Source: Chitinivibrionales bacterium
GTDB taxonomy: Bacteria > Fibrobacterota > Chitinivibrionia > Chitinivibrionales > WJKA01
NCBI GenBank assembly: GCA_014728215.1
Contig: WJLZ01000133.1
Location: 77,129 to 141,128, forward strand
DNA: 64,000 nucleotides
Reading direction: 5' to 3'
Below, piece by piece: positions 29,911 through 38,500 of the stretch. The position numbers and the translations under genes are program-made. The notes below the pieces were generated by a model. The model worked only from the letters and a program-made list of their open reading frames with translations, did no database searches and was not told the DNA's origin. Numbering within the stretch: the stretch's first letter is position 1; the number at the start of each line of letters is the position of its first letter.

Positions 29911-30708
29911 TTACCCTAAAAGCACAAACCGGATTGGAATAATTATTCTCGTTGCTCGAGGTGTGCCGTCGACAAGAGCGGGAGTGAATTCCATTGCACG
30001 ACATGCCTTGACAGCCTGTTGGGCCGAACCATACCCCAGATCGTTCAATGCCGTTGCCCTTTTAACCTTACCGTCAATGTCGACCAGGATCCTGACCTTA
30101 ATAACCCCTTCAATTTTATTTTCGAGCATTTCTTTGGTGTATTCCGGCTTGACCCGTTTCTTAAATTTCGGGGCGGACGTTATTGTGGTGGCCGAAACGA
30201 TCTGACCTTTGACTTCTTCTTTGGTGGCGGTAATCGTATCAAGGTCTTTATTGATCGTATTACCCAGTTTACCGATAACCGCATCCGATAATTTCCCACC
30301 GCTTCCAATACCTTTCGAATAAACCTTTTTTAGTCCGTAAACACGGCGAACTTTCCTTTTTTTCGGCTTTTCTTCAACAATATCATCGACATTCTGTTTA
30401 AGCTCGGGCTTTTTGGTTAGATCGACCGGTTCCTTCTCTTCTGTCTTTTTTGCTGTTGGCTTTGGCTTTTCGATTTTTTTCGGCTCTGTTTTTTCTTCTT
30501 CAATAATAAACCGGGTTTTTATTCGTTCGATACGCTCGACGATCTTTTCGGGTTCCGTCTTTATCTTTTGTAAAAGCATGCCCAAGCCGATAAAGAGCGC
30601 TACTACCAGAAGAAGAATTATTTTAAACAGGCGCTCGATAAGCGGAGATGCGCTGGGAATATAGTGCTCATAGGCTTTCAGGAGTGCTTCATTTTGGTGT
30701 GCAGTCAT
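29911..30708 (-). CDS. tonB: TonB family energy transducer
   Basis: 265-residue inner-membrane anchored protein. One membrane segment is at about residues 25-45 (LFKIILLLVVALFIGLGML). A Lys/Glu/Pro-rich periplasmic spacer follows (EEKTEPKKIEKPKPTAKK). The C-terminal TonB_C domain (about 175-263) contains GVIKVRILVDIDGKVKRA and AMEFTPALVDGTPRATRI. It carries the force generated by ExbB/ExbD to outer-membrane receptors. It starts 1 nt after the second exbD gene and is followed 39 nt later by the receptor. The spacer is short compared with E. coli TonB. Confidence 0.9.
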   Translation of the reverse strand: MTAHQNEALLKAYEHYIPSASPLIERLFKIILLLVVALFIGLGMLLQKIKTEPEKIVERIERIKTRFIIEEEKTEPKKIEKPKPTAKKTEEKEPVDLTKKPELKQNVDDIVEEKPKKRKVRRVYGLKKVYSKGIGSGGKLSDAVIGKLGNTINKDLDTITATKEEVKGQIVSATTITSAPKFKKRVKPEYTKEMLENKIEGVIKVRILVDIDGKVKRATALNDLGYGSAQQAVKACRAMEFTPALVDGTPRATRIIIPIRFVLLG

Positions 30709-30709
30709 G

Positions 30710-31189
30710 CTAGTCTTCTTCCAGAACCAGGATTGAATAATCGGAAAAGCCTGCCTTACTGCATGTAAACATCACGCGCTTGATAACATTGAACTGGACA
30801 TCTTTATCGGCCTGTATCATGATTTCACGATTTTTGGTTGTATCGGTGATTTGTGCTTTCTGCAGCTTCATATAGTCAAATAAAAGCGGGATAAGCAATG
30901 AATCGGAGGAAAGGAAATTATCGTGTTTTGCAATGACATCACCGTTGGCCATCACCGCACTTCGGGTAATTTCCAGTGACGTAACGAGTTGGGGCGGTTT
31001 TTTTGATGTTGATACGGGAAGCTCGAGATCCTGCGAGGGGGTGATAATGTTGCCTTCAACCGAAAAGCTCTTGATAAGAAAAACAAGAAGAATGGTCATG
31101 ACATCGATCAGTGACGTGAGCTGGGGCCTGAATGTGCCTGTGCCGGCAGTGCCTTCATGTTGCGACGATATCGTCGTATAACATCTCAT
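30710..31189 (-). CDS. exbD: ExbD-like biopolymer transport protein, second copy
   Basis: 159-residue ExbD/TolR family protein. The N-terminal membrane helix (LIDVMTILLVFLIKSF) has the conserved Asp (SLIDVM) needed for proton coupling. The periplasmic part contains DVQFNVIKRVMFTCSKAGF, the typical C-terminal half. It is divergent from the other ExbD of this operon. Paired ExbDs occur in several FCB and myxobacterial operons, where the two may form mixed dimers. Confidence 0.86.
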   Translation of the reverse strand: MRCYTTISSQHEGTAGTGTFRPQLTSLIDVMTILLVFLIKSFSVEGNIITPSQDLELPVSTSKKPPQLVTSLEITRSAVMANGDVIAKHDNFLSSDSLLIPLLFDYMKLQKAQITDTTKNREIMIQADKDVQFNVIKRVMFTCSKAGFSDYSILVLEED

Positions 31190-31191
31190 GA

Positions 31192-31686
31192 CTACTTGAT
31201 ACTTTCTACCTGGCCGGTTGCAGTTGAAAGTCCGATTTTATTAAATCCTGCGTCTCTGCATCTATCCATGACTCGTACGACATACTTGAAAAGAACTGCA
31301 TCCCGAACCGCCACAACGATTTCATCTTTGATATCCGCTTTCTCCCGATGTTTTTTGAGGCTGGTAAAAAAGGCGTCATAATTGTAATTACCCTTTTCTA
31401 CAGGCAGCGAATCGAGCATATGTTCCCCCTGGGTAATAGCAATGAACTTGGGCGCAACGACGGCGGTTAATTTCAATTTTGGTTTGCCGGATGAATTGTC
31501 GAGACCGGTACCGACATTGGGTGGAAGGCTGAATTCCAGTATGGATAGTTGTGTAAAGACCGCCATGGAAACAAGGAAAGGAATAAGAATAACAAACATG
31601 TTCATAACCGGCGTAACATCGATATCCGGTGTTTCGTCGAATTCCGATGGGGAGCGGGTACCTTTGTAAAATGAGAGACCGGTCAT
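31192..31686 (-). CDS. exbD: ExbD-like biopolymer transport protein, first copy
   Basis: 164-residue ExbD/TolR family protein. TPDIDVTPVMNMFVILIPFLV is the membrane helix with the proton-conducting Asp of the family. The C-terminal part has EIVVAVRDAVLFKYVVRVMDRCRDAGFNKI. It overlaps exbB by 4 nt and ends 2 nt before the second exbD gene, so the stoichiometry of the two is probably fixed by coupled translation. It forms the peptidoglycan-side stator with ExbB. Confidence 0.88.
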   Translation of the reverse strand: MTGLSFYKGTRSPSEFDETPDIDVTPVMNMFVILIPFLVSMAVFTQLSILEFSLPPNVGTGLDNSSGKPKLKLTAVVAPKFIAITQGEHMLDSLPVEKGNYNYDAFFTSLKKHREKADIKDEIVVAVRDAVLFKYVVRVMDRCRDAGFNKIGLSTATGQVESIK

Positions 31687-32315
31687 GATAATTTTTTCTT
31701 CATATAATTAAGAACTTTTACAACCGATTCGTCGAGGTCTTTGGTCAGCTGCTGCTGCTTATTGTTGAGCATGGTATAAAAGACCATGCAGGGTACGGCC
31801 ACAGTAAGCCCGAAAGCCGTGGTGTTCATTGCCTGGGATATTCCCTGGGCCAGAAGGGCCGCTTTTTTCGATGCTTCCACCGAAGCCAGAGAAGAGAATG
31901 AGAGCTGAAGACCGGTAATAGTACCCAGTAGTCCAAGCAGTGTGGCTATATTGGCAAAGAGTGCGAGGTAATTGAGCCGCTGTGACATTTTCGGCATTTC
32001 CTTTATCGCAGTTTCTTCAACCCCTTCACGAATATCATCAATTGTCATCCCGCTTTCAAAACGCTCAACCGCGGTACGAAGCAAAATACTGAGCGGCCCC
32101 TTTTTGCAGCAGACAGCCTTTTTTGCCTCCTCCGTTTTATTGTTGTTCAGGGCCCGGGCAATTTCCGCCACCAGCCTGGCGCCGTTACCATGACAAATGA
32201 TAAAATAGAAAATCAGCCGTTCTATCAATACGGCGAGCGCTACGGCAAGCACCACCAGAATGATCCACATAAACGGACCACCGGCGTTGAAATGCTTTGC
32301 AAGGGTTTCAATCAT
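31683..32315 (-). CDS. exbB: ExbB/TolQ/MotA proton channel protein
   Basis: 210-residue protein with membrane helices at about residues 15-38, 115-140 and 160-185. The conserved block LALFANIATLLGLLGTITG and the following SLASVEASKKAALLAQGISQA match ExbB/TolQ. Together with ExbD it uses the proton gradient to energise TonB. It is the first gene of the operon; AAGGAG lies 7 nt upstream of the ATG. A palindromic element lies about 210 nt upstream. Confidence 0.9.
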   Translation of the reverse strand: MIETLAKHFNAGGPFMWIILVVLAVALAVLIERLIFYFIICHGNGARLVAEIARALNNNKTEEAKKAVCCKKGPLSILLRTAVERFESGMTIDDIREGVEETAIKEMPKMSQRLNYLALFANIATLLGLLGTITGLQLSFSSLASVEASKKAALLAQGISQAMNTTAFGLTVAVPCMVFYTMLNNKQQQLTKDLDESVVKVLNYMKKKLS

Positions 32316-32620
32316 CAGGACTTCTCCTTATTAAATTTGGAATCGATAAAATAATACAAGGATACGCTGATATGAGATCGGGAAAAGAAAATAATGAACA
32401 AGGAGTTTGCAAGTATTGTACCAATTGATTTTGCCGAATACAGAGGTCATTAATTACTCGTATCGGTATACACGGCGGCGGTTCCAACTTTTCAAATAAA
32501 AAAACTATGCCGGAATGATATATACAAATGATATATATCATTGCCTGTGAGAACGATGACGGTTTGAAGCAAACCGACTAATGGTAAAACGGGATTTAGA
32601 ATACGAGGCGGTAAAATTAA
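32316..32620. other. 305-nt intergenic region upstream of exbB
   Basis: No gene was found here. The region carries the likely promoter of the exbB operon on the minus strand and a tandem AATGATATATA element. A CGGTTTG-AAG-CAAACCG hairpin at 32560-32576 sits 44 nt beyond the stop of the FecR gene and could be its weak terminator. Confidence 0.5.
32514..32542. promoter_or_regulatory. Tandem/palindromic AT element upstream of the exbB operon
   Basis: AATGATATATACA at 32514-32526 is followed at once by AATGATATATATCATT at 32527-32542. The second unit is a perfect 16-bp palindrome and the two share a 13-nt period. The arms AATGAT/ATCATT recall Fur-family operators, but the spacing differs from the classic Fur box. 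Confidence 0.4.
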
Positions 32621-33343
32621 TTATTGTTCGGCTTCTTTTTTATCCAGTGCCATATTTTTTTTCACAAAATCATTTTTAGCCGATGTATCGATATCAAATT
32701 GTTCCTGGGCGAATTTGCCGTCTTTGTTAACGGAGATTCTTTGTCCGGCAACGATCGTTTTCCATGTTTCCAGCGGCACTTCATAGGGCCCGGGAATTTC
32801 TTCAGGACCGGGAATTTCGGTTACACCCGTTGAAGGTTGCGTTTTCTTTTTTTTCTTTTTCAGGCGGTCGGCCGGGCCCACCGCAACTTTGCCGTCATAA
32901 ACATCAACAGAGGTCGATGAATCTTTATCTGTGTTGATATTGAACACCGTTCCACGGATTGCGGCCACAGCTGTTGGCGTGGCGACTTGAAACTCATCGC
33001 CCTGGGTTACCATCTTTTTCATGTTCACCCATATGCGGCCGATACTGCTTTTGGTTTTCGTGGTCTTTTCACTGGATTCTTCGATGGTGATTTTGGTGCT
33101 TTCATCCATGCGTAGGATCTGGCCCTTCGAATATCGTATCTCTACAAAACTTTCCGGTTGCGTATAGAGTTGGTCGCCGACTTTCAATGGCATGTTCGGC
33201 CGAACATTACGCCAGTTTTCACTTCCTTTGCGCAGCATCCCGGCCTTTCCTTCAAGAGCACCGACCCGGGCCACCGGCTGGGCGGATACAAAAACACTGC
33301 ATATGCCGACAAGTATACCACTGTAAATGAAACCTTTTTCCAT
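32621..33343 (-). CDS. Secreted FecR-domain protein
   Basis: 240-residue secreted protein. The start at 33343 (MEKGFIYSGILVGICSVFVS) gives a clean signal peptide and AAAGGAG sits 9 nt upstream. The FecR-type beta domain is at about residues 30-170, with the marker ATPTAVAAIRGTVFN at about 130-145. A Lys-rich turn (KKKKKK) and a Pro/Gly-rich stretch follow. Periplasmic FecR domains are either anti-sigma sensors or stand-alone envelope proteins; no sigma factor gene is adjacent, so the stand-alone reading is more likely. It follows a PilT/PilU gene by 50 nt. Confidence 0.78.
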   Translation of the reverse strand: MEKGFIYSGILVGICSVFVSAQPVARVGALEGKAGMLRKGSENWRNVRPNMPLKVGDQLYTQPESFVEIRYSKGQILRMDESTKITIEESSEKTTKTKSSIGRIWVNMKKMVTQGDEFQVATPTAVAAIRGTVFNINTDKDSSTSVDVYDGKVAVGPADRLKKKKKKTQPSTGVTEIPGPEEIPGPYEVPLETWKTIVAGQRISVNKDGKFAQEQFDIDTSAKNDFVKKNMALDKKEAEQ

Positions 33344-33393
33344 GTATATTCTCCTTTCAATAGGACTTTTCTTATATACTGCAATTTTCAAGG

Positions 33394-34491
33394 TTATGTC
33401 AGCCAGCTCCTGTCTGAGGTACCTTCAACACCTTTCACTTTCAGCTCAAAATCATCCGGATTGTTCGCATGCTGTTTTGCTGTCTGAAACGACACCATGT
33501 CGTCTTTGTAAAGTTGAAGCAGAGACTGATCGAACGTTTGCGAACCATACTGTGTATATCCTTCAGCTACGGCTCCCATAATGAGATGTGTTTTTTCCTG
33601 ATTGAGAATATATTCGGCTACGGTGGCATTGTTAATCAGTATTTCGGCGGCAGGAACCCGTCCCGCGCCGTCTTTACGAGGGAGAAGACGCAGAGAAATG
33701 ACCGCTACAAGAACATTGGAAAGGACAAGACGAATCTGATCATGCTGGTGCGGTGGGAAAAAGGAAACAATCCGGGTAATGGTTTCAACCGTATTCATGG
33801 TATGGAGGGTACTCATAACCAGGTGTCCGGTATCTGCCGCACTCAGACCGATTTCCATGGTTGTTTTATCCCGTATTTCGCCGATCAGGATTACATCCGG
33901 ATCCTGCCGGAAACAGGAGCGCAATGCTGTTTGGAAACCATCGGTATCGGCGCCCAGTTCCCGTTGGACAACGATGCTTCGCTTATCTCTGTAAAGGTAT
34001 TCGATCGGATCTTCGATAGTAACGATATTCATGGCGGCGGTATCGTTGATATGATCGATCATCGATGCCAACAGTGTCGATTTGCCGCTTCCGGTGGTGC
34101 CGGTAACCAGAATCAGGCCCCGTTTTTTCATTGCAATATCCAAAATGACATCCGGAACATTCAATTCTTCAAAATGAGGAACATCGGTCCGGATCGCCCG
34201 GATTGCCAGTGACGGTGTTCCGCGTTGCCGGAAAATATTTATCCTGAACCGGCCCACTCCCCGCTCGCCTTTAGCCATGTCCAGCTCGTTACGTTGCTGG
34301 TACATCCGGAGCTGGTCGTCGGTAAGAAGATCTTTGAGAATCTTATCAAGGTCGGCAACCGAAAGTGGATCGCTTTTTAGCCGGAAGAGTGTTCCATTAA
34401 TTCGAAATATGGGAGGAGAGCCTACCCTGATATGCAGATCGGACGCATTCTTTTCAACCATAGCTTTCAGCAGAGCATGAATATCGATCAT
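33394..34491 (-). CDS. pilT: Type IV pilus retraction ATPase, PilT/PilU-like
   Basis: 365-residue secretion-type hexameric ATPase that drives pilus retraction and twitching. Visible motifs are Walker A GTTGSGKST (131-139), the Asp box IEDPIEY (159-165), Walker B ILIGEIRD (201-208) and the His box TGHLVMSTLHT. The N-terminal PAS-like domain begins LLKAMVEKNASDLHI. The C-terminus has NPDDFELKVKG as in PilT/PilU. It overlaps the aminopeptidase gene by 4 nt. The acidic TPR protein gene upstream is in the same unit. PilU is a possible alternative name; no other pilus gene is in the window. Confidence 0.87.
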   Translation of the reverse strand: MIDIHALLKAMVEKNASDLHIRVGSPPIFRINGTLFRLKSDPLSVADLDKILKDLLTDDQLRMYQQRNELDMAKGERGVGRFRINIFRQRGTPSLAIRAIRTDVPHFEELNVPDVILDIAMKKRGLILVTGTTGSGKSTLLASMIDHINDTAAMNIVTIEDPIEYLYRDKRSIVVQRELGADTDGFQTALRSCFRQDPDVILIGEIRDKTTMEIGLSAADTGHLVMSTLHTMNTVETITRIVSFFPPHQHDQIRLVLSNVLVAVISLRLLPRKDGAGRVPAAEILINNATVAEYILNQEKTHLIMGAVAEGYTQYGSQTFDQSLLQLYKDDMVSFQTAKQHANNPDDFELKVKGVEGTSDRSWLT

Positions 34492-35564
34492 ACACCCAGT
34501 TCCAGGAGACGGCGCGGTGAATGGGTCAGTACCCGGTTTCCATTTTTTTCTAATAATATCATATCTTCAATGCGAACACCACCAAAATCGGGCAAATAAA
34601 TACCCGGCTCAATGGTTACTACTGCATTGGCTGGAAGGCGGGATTTGACTGCCGAGGCCACCCGGGGAGCTTCATGAATACGAAGGCCCACACCGTGGCC
34701 GGTTCCGTGGCCGAAATAATCTCCGAATCCATGATCTTTGATGATCGATCGTGCATGCCGGTCGAGGCCGGCTGCGGTAATGCCGGCACGGGCATGGGTG
34801 CGGGCATTTTTCCGGGCCTTCAAAACAACGGCGTAGATCTCCTTTTGTTTCGGGCCGGCCTTTCCGTATACCATCGTTCTGGTCATATCTGAACAGAATC
34901 CATCGACAGTACATCCGAAATCTACGAGTATCCAGTCTCCTTTTCTGAGTTGTGCCGATGATGGTTGACCGTGAGGGAGGGCCGATCGCGCACCGAAAAG
35001 AACAATTGTATCGAATGAGGGCTTTTCGGAACCGAACCGGGCGCAAAGGGCTTCAAGTTCCGCAGCAGCTTCTTTTTCGGTTATGCCCGTTTTCAGCCGA
35101 GGCAGGACTGACTTTAAAGCCCTATCGCCGATACGGGCCGCGGAAGCCATTGCGGTTATTTCTGACGAAAACTTGGGTATACAAAGGGATGAAACTGTGG
35201 TGGATAGCTTTACAAAGATGCACTTATTGCATTGCCGCTTCAAATCGTCGAACTGATCGAGTGTCACAATGTTTGATTGAATGCCGATCCTGCTTGATGG
35301 AGGTGCAATTTCGGCAAGAAAACCAAACCCGCTTTTGTTGTACTCAAAAAATTCCCACTCTCCGGTTTGTGCACAATGTTCTTTGCCGGCTTCTTTGTAC
35401 CGGAAGTCGGAAATGAGATAATTATCCGATTTGGAAACCAGAAGAAAGGCCTGAGTTGAGCGAAACCCGCTGAAATAGCGGACATCGACAATGTCAGTAA
35501 CCAGAATGTGGGTACAGTTACTTTTTTTTAGCAAGGATTTAAGTTGTGATAACCGCGATTTCAC
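34488..35564 (-). CDS. Xaa-Pro aminopeptidase, M24 family
   Basis: 358-residue cytoplasmic metallopeptidase. A creatinase N-terminal domain (about 1-125) is followed by the M24 'pita-bread' domain. Metal ligands appear as two Asp (VDFGCTVDGFCSDMTR), His (GHGTGHGVGLRI), Glu (TIEPGIY) and Glu (GVRIEDM). It cleaves N-terminal residues before proline. Its gene lies 12 nt after the acidic TPR gene and overlaps pilT by ATGA. The association with a pilus ATPase is likely transcriptional, not a shared pathway. PepQ-type prolidases are the main alternative. Confidence 0.88.
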   Translation of the reverse strand: MKSRLSQLKSLLKKSNCTHILVTDIVDVRYFSGFRSTQAFLLVSKSDNYLISDFRYKEAGKEHCAQTGEWEFFEYNKSGFGFLAEIAPPSSRIGIQSNIVTLDQFDDLKRQCNKCIFVKLSTTVSSLCIPKFSSEITAMASAARIGDRALKSVLPRLKTGITEKEAAAELEALCARFGSEKPSFDTIVLFGARSALPHGQPSSAQLRKGDWILVDFGCTVDGFCSDMTRTMVYGKAGPKQKEIYAVVLKARKNARTHARAGITAAGLDRHARSIIKDHGFGDYFGHGTGHGVGLRIHEAPRVASAVKSRLPANAVVTIEPGIYLPDFGGVRIEDMILLEKNGNRVLTHSPRRLLELGV

Positions 35565-35576
35565 GAAGAATATCCT

Positions 35577-38500
35577 TTACCGTGATTTTGGCCTGCCTTT
35601 TTTCAGATTTTCTCTGATTTTTCTTTTGATACGGACCCCTTTAAGAGGCTTATCTCCCACTGCCTTCTTTGTTGATCTGCGGCTCTTTTTCTTTTTTGCT
35701 TGCGGGGCATCTTTTTTTTCTTTATTGGGTGGGACCGGCTGTTGTGGCCGAATTCCCGTCGCATTATCTTCTTCGGTCATTGTACTTTTAATTTCAACTA
35801 ACCGATTCTGAATTCTTTCATTATCGGGATCCCGCTCCAGGAGTCTGGAGTATATCTGAACGGCAAGCCCAGCCTGGCCCTGTTGATAGTAAATATCAGC
35901 AAGGGTTGGCGTGAGTACATGATCGGGAATTGTTGGCGGTCCTTCATTTTCAGGCTCCGGCTCTTCCGGGGGAAACTCTTCTGCCGATATCTTTATTGCC
36001 TCCTGCATTTCATCGGTGGTTTCCTCAGCCGGATATCGATGTGATTCTCCGGATTTACTTTCCGGTTCTTCGAGTGGAGCGACTTCATCCATGGTCTCGG
36101 TCTCATTCGAAGGGACCGTATCCCGGTTCTTGCCGGATACCGGGGGTTCGTGAGATGAAGATACCTCCTCCAGTTCCCTTTCCCCGCTATCATCGCTGAA
36201 TTCTGATATTTCCTCTTCAATCTCAACGTTACCAATCTCTTCGGGAAGGGATTGTTCGGTGGTTTGAGGACCGGCGTTTTCTCCTTCAATGGTATAAAAA
36301 TCTCCACTCACCTGATCTCCCGAATCGTCCTCATCATCTGGAATAGCCTCGGCCAGTTCCCCGGAATCCAGAGACTCCTCCGGGAAAAGCTCACCAAGAC
36401 GTTTTTCAATATCACTGCCCTCGATTTCCGGTGAAGGCTCTTCAATGATTGTATCTTCAACCTCGTCTGCTTGACGATTTTGAGCGGCTTCCAGATCTTC
36501 GCTCTTCAAGGCAATCGTTTCTTTAGTGCTCTCATCACTATCGGCGTTCTCATCCTGTGGAATATCAAACTCGGAAATCGAACTGTCGAGTTCAACCTGA
36601 TCCACATCCTTGAGCATTGAGCTATCCTCGGCGGGATTTTCGGCATTTTCACCCGAAATATTATAGAATCCCCCGCCGACTTCTGTTTCCTCTTCTGCAT
36701 CACTTTCATCATCCGGAATGATATCTTCTGCTGTCTGACCCCCGGCATCATCCGGGAACATCTCCTCGAGACGCTGACTGACATCGTCACCGGCGATGTC
36801 GGTCGGCAGGTCTACTGCGATTTCGTTAAGGGATTCATCCAGGGACTCTCCGATAGTGCTGAAATCTTCCGGTATGTGTTCCTCCGAGTCGCTGCCTTCA
36901 GTACGGGGTTGTTCCGAATCCTCAGTCTGGGGAGCCGTAGTATTGTCGGCGGTCTCCTCGGCAAACAGTTCAGTATCACTGTCCACTGTTTCATCGGTAA
37001 CCGGTGGAGTATCCGATACTTGTTCTTCGGTTGGGCCGGCGGTGAGCATCTCACCAGGGCTGTCGTTGTCGACGGCGGTCTTTTCTTCAGAATCACTTCC
37101 CGAAAACATTTCATCGACCCGTTTGGTAAGATCTTCGCCGGTTACAGCAGCCTGTTCATCCGACACGTTGAGATCTTCGGTAGCCAGACCCTCCTGATTT
37201 TCCCGGTGGGCTTTTTCGGAGATAGCTTCATCAAAGGCGCTGCGGTCAATCGCTATCGTTTGTGCATCTTCAATAGAATCGGGGAGATAGTTTTCGGTTG
37301 TTATGGCCTTGTCAATCGATTCTTCTGCTGATGATGTATCGTAATTGGGTGTTTGAGTTTCAGGCTCCCGGGTATCCTCTTCAATGAGAGTGCTTTCTCC
37401 GGGAACTGATTCGTTTCCGTTTTCGGCAGGAGCGTTATCGTCGGCAGATGGTTCTTCGGTAGTGTCTTCAAACATCTCTTCGATTCGTGAAGTGACATCA
37501 TCACCGCTGATATCCGAGTCTGCAGAAGAGACCGAAGCATCTTCGATCTTTGTATTTTCTTCTCCTTCGGGTTCGGCTGTTTGCATGGAGGTGTCACTCA
37601 AACGCTTTTCGGGTGCATTTGTCTCCTGGGCGATGTTGTCTTCAGCGTTGTCTTCGAACATCTCATTGATTCGCGAGGTAACATCATCACCACTGATATC
37701 CGTTTCACCACCCGATGGTTCGTCGGGGGGCGGGTGACCGTATTCCTGTTCAACGGTTCCGGTTGAATCAGATTCATAGGGCGTGTCGGTTTCTTTAGGT
37801 GGCTCGGAACCTTCACCGTGCTGATCGGTCTCGGGAAGATCAACGGTGGTGGTATCGGAAAGTTGTGATTTGTTAAGCGGCTTTTCATCAAACAATTCAT
37901 CAATACGTGAAGTGACATCGTCACCCTTGATATCGGTATCGGCCCCGGTTTGTTCGGTTTCTGCCGCAGGTTGGGTGGATGTATCACGATCGGATTCCCG
38001 GCCGGTTTCGATCGCGGGTTCTTCCGGCTCCGGGGTGGAGTAAATTCCTGATTCGGGTTCCTGCGCGGCTTGTTCCGGCTTACCGGTGTCGGCTTGAGCA
38101 GGTGTACCGGTTGATTCTGCAGCCGGAGAGAGTTGATCATCCTCCCCTTGAGGGGGATATTTCTGCGTATCGGTATCGGCAGGGCTGGCGGACGGCACAT
38201 CATTTTGATTGGTTTCCGCAGTCTCTTCCTCGAACATTTCTTCGATGCGCGAGGTAATATCCTCGCCACTGATATCCTCGGCAGGCGGCATATTCATCGT
38301 TTCGGGCTGGGATGGTTCAGGTGCCGCTGGTTGTGATGGTGTCTGTTCCAGCGAAGGCGTCTCCGATTCGTCGACAACCGGACCGGTCTCCTCCCCGAAC
38401 ATGGTTTCAACCCGTGATGCTATATCATCCGATGACGGGATATTGCCGAGATTTTCGGAGATCGGGGCGTCGGTCAATTCGGGGGTAAATGATTTTTCCT

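Noticed and set aside
32514-32542. Classical Fur box
   Set aside because: Half-sites are similar, but arm spacing is 4 nt and not the 1 nt of the GATAATGATAATCATTATC type; listed only as an AT palindrome.
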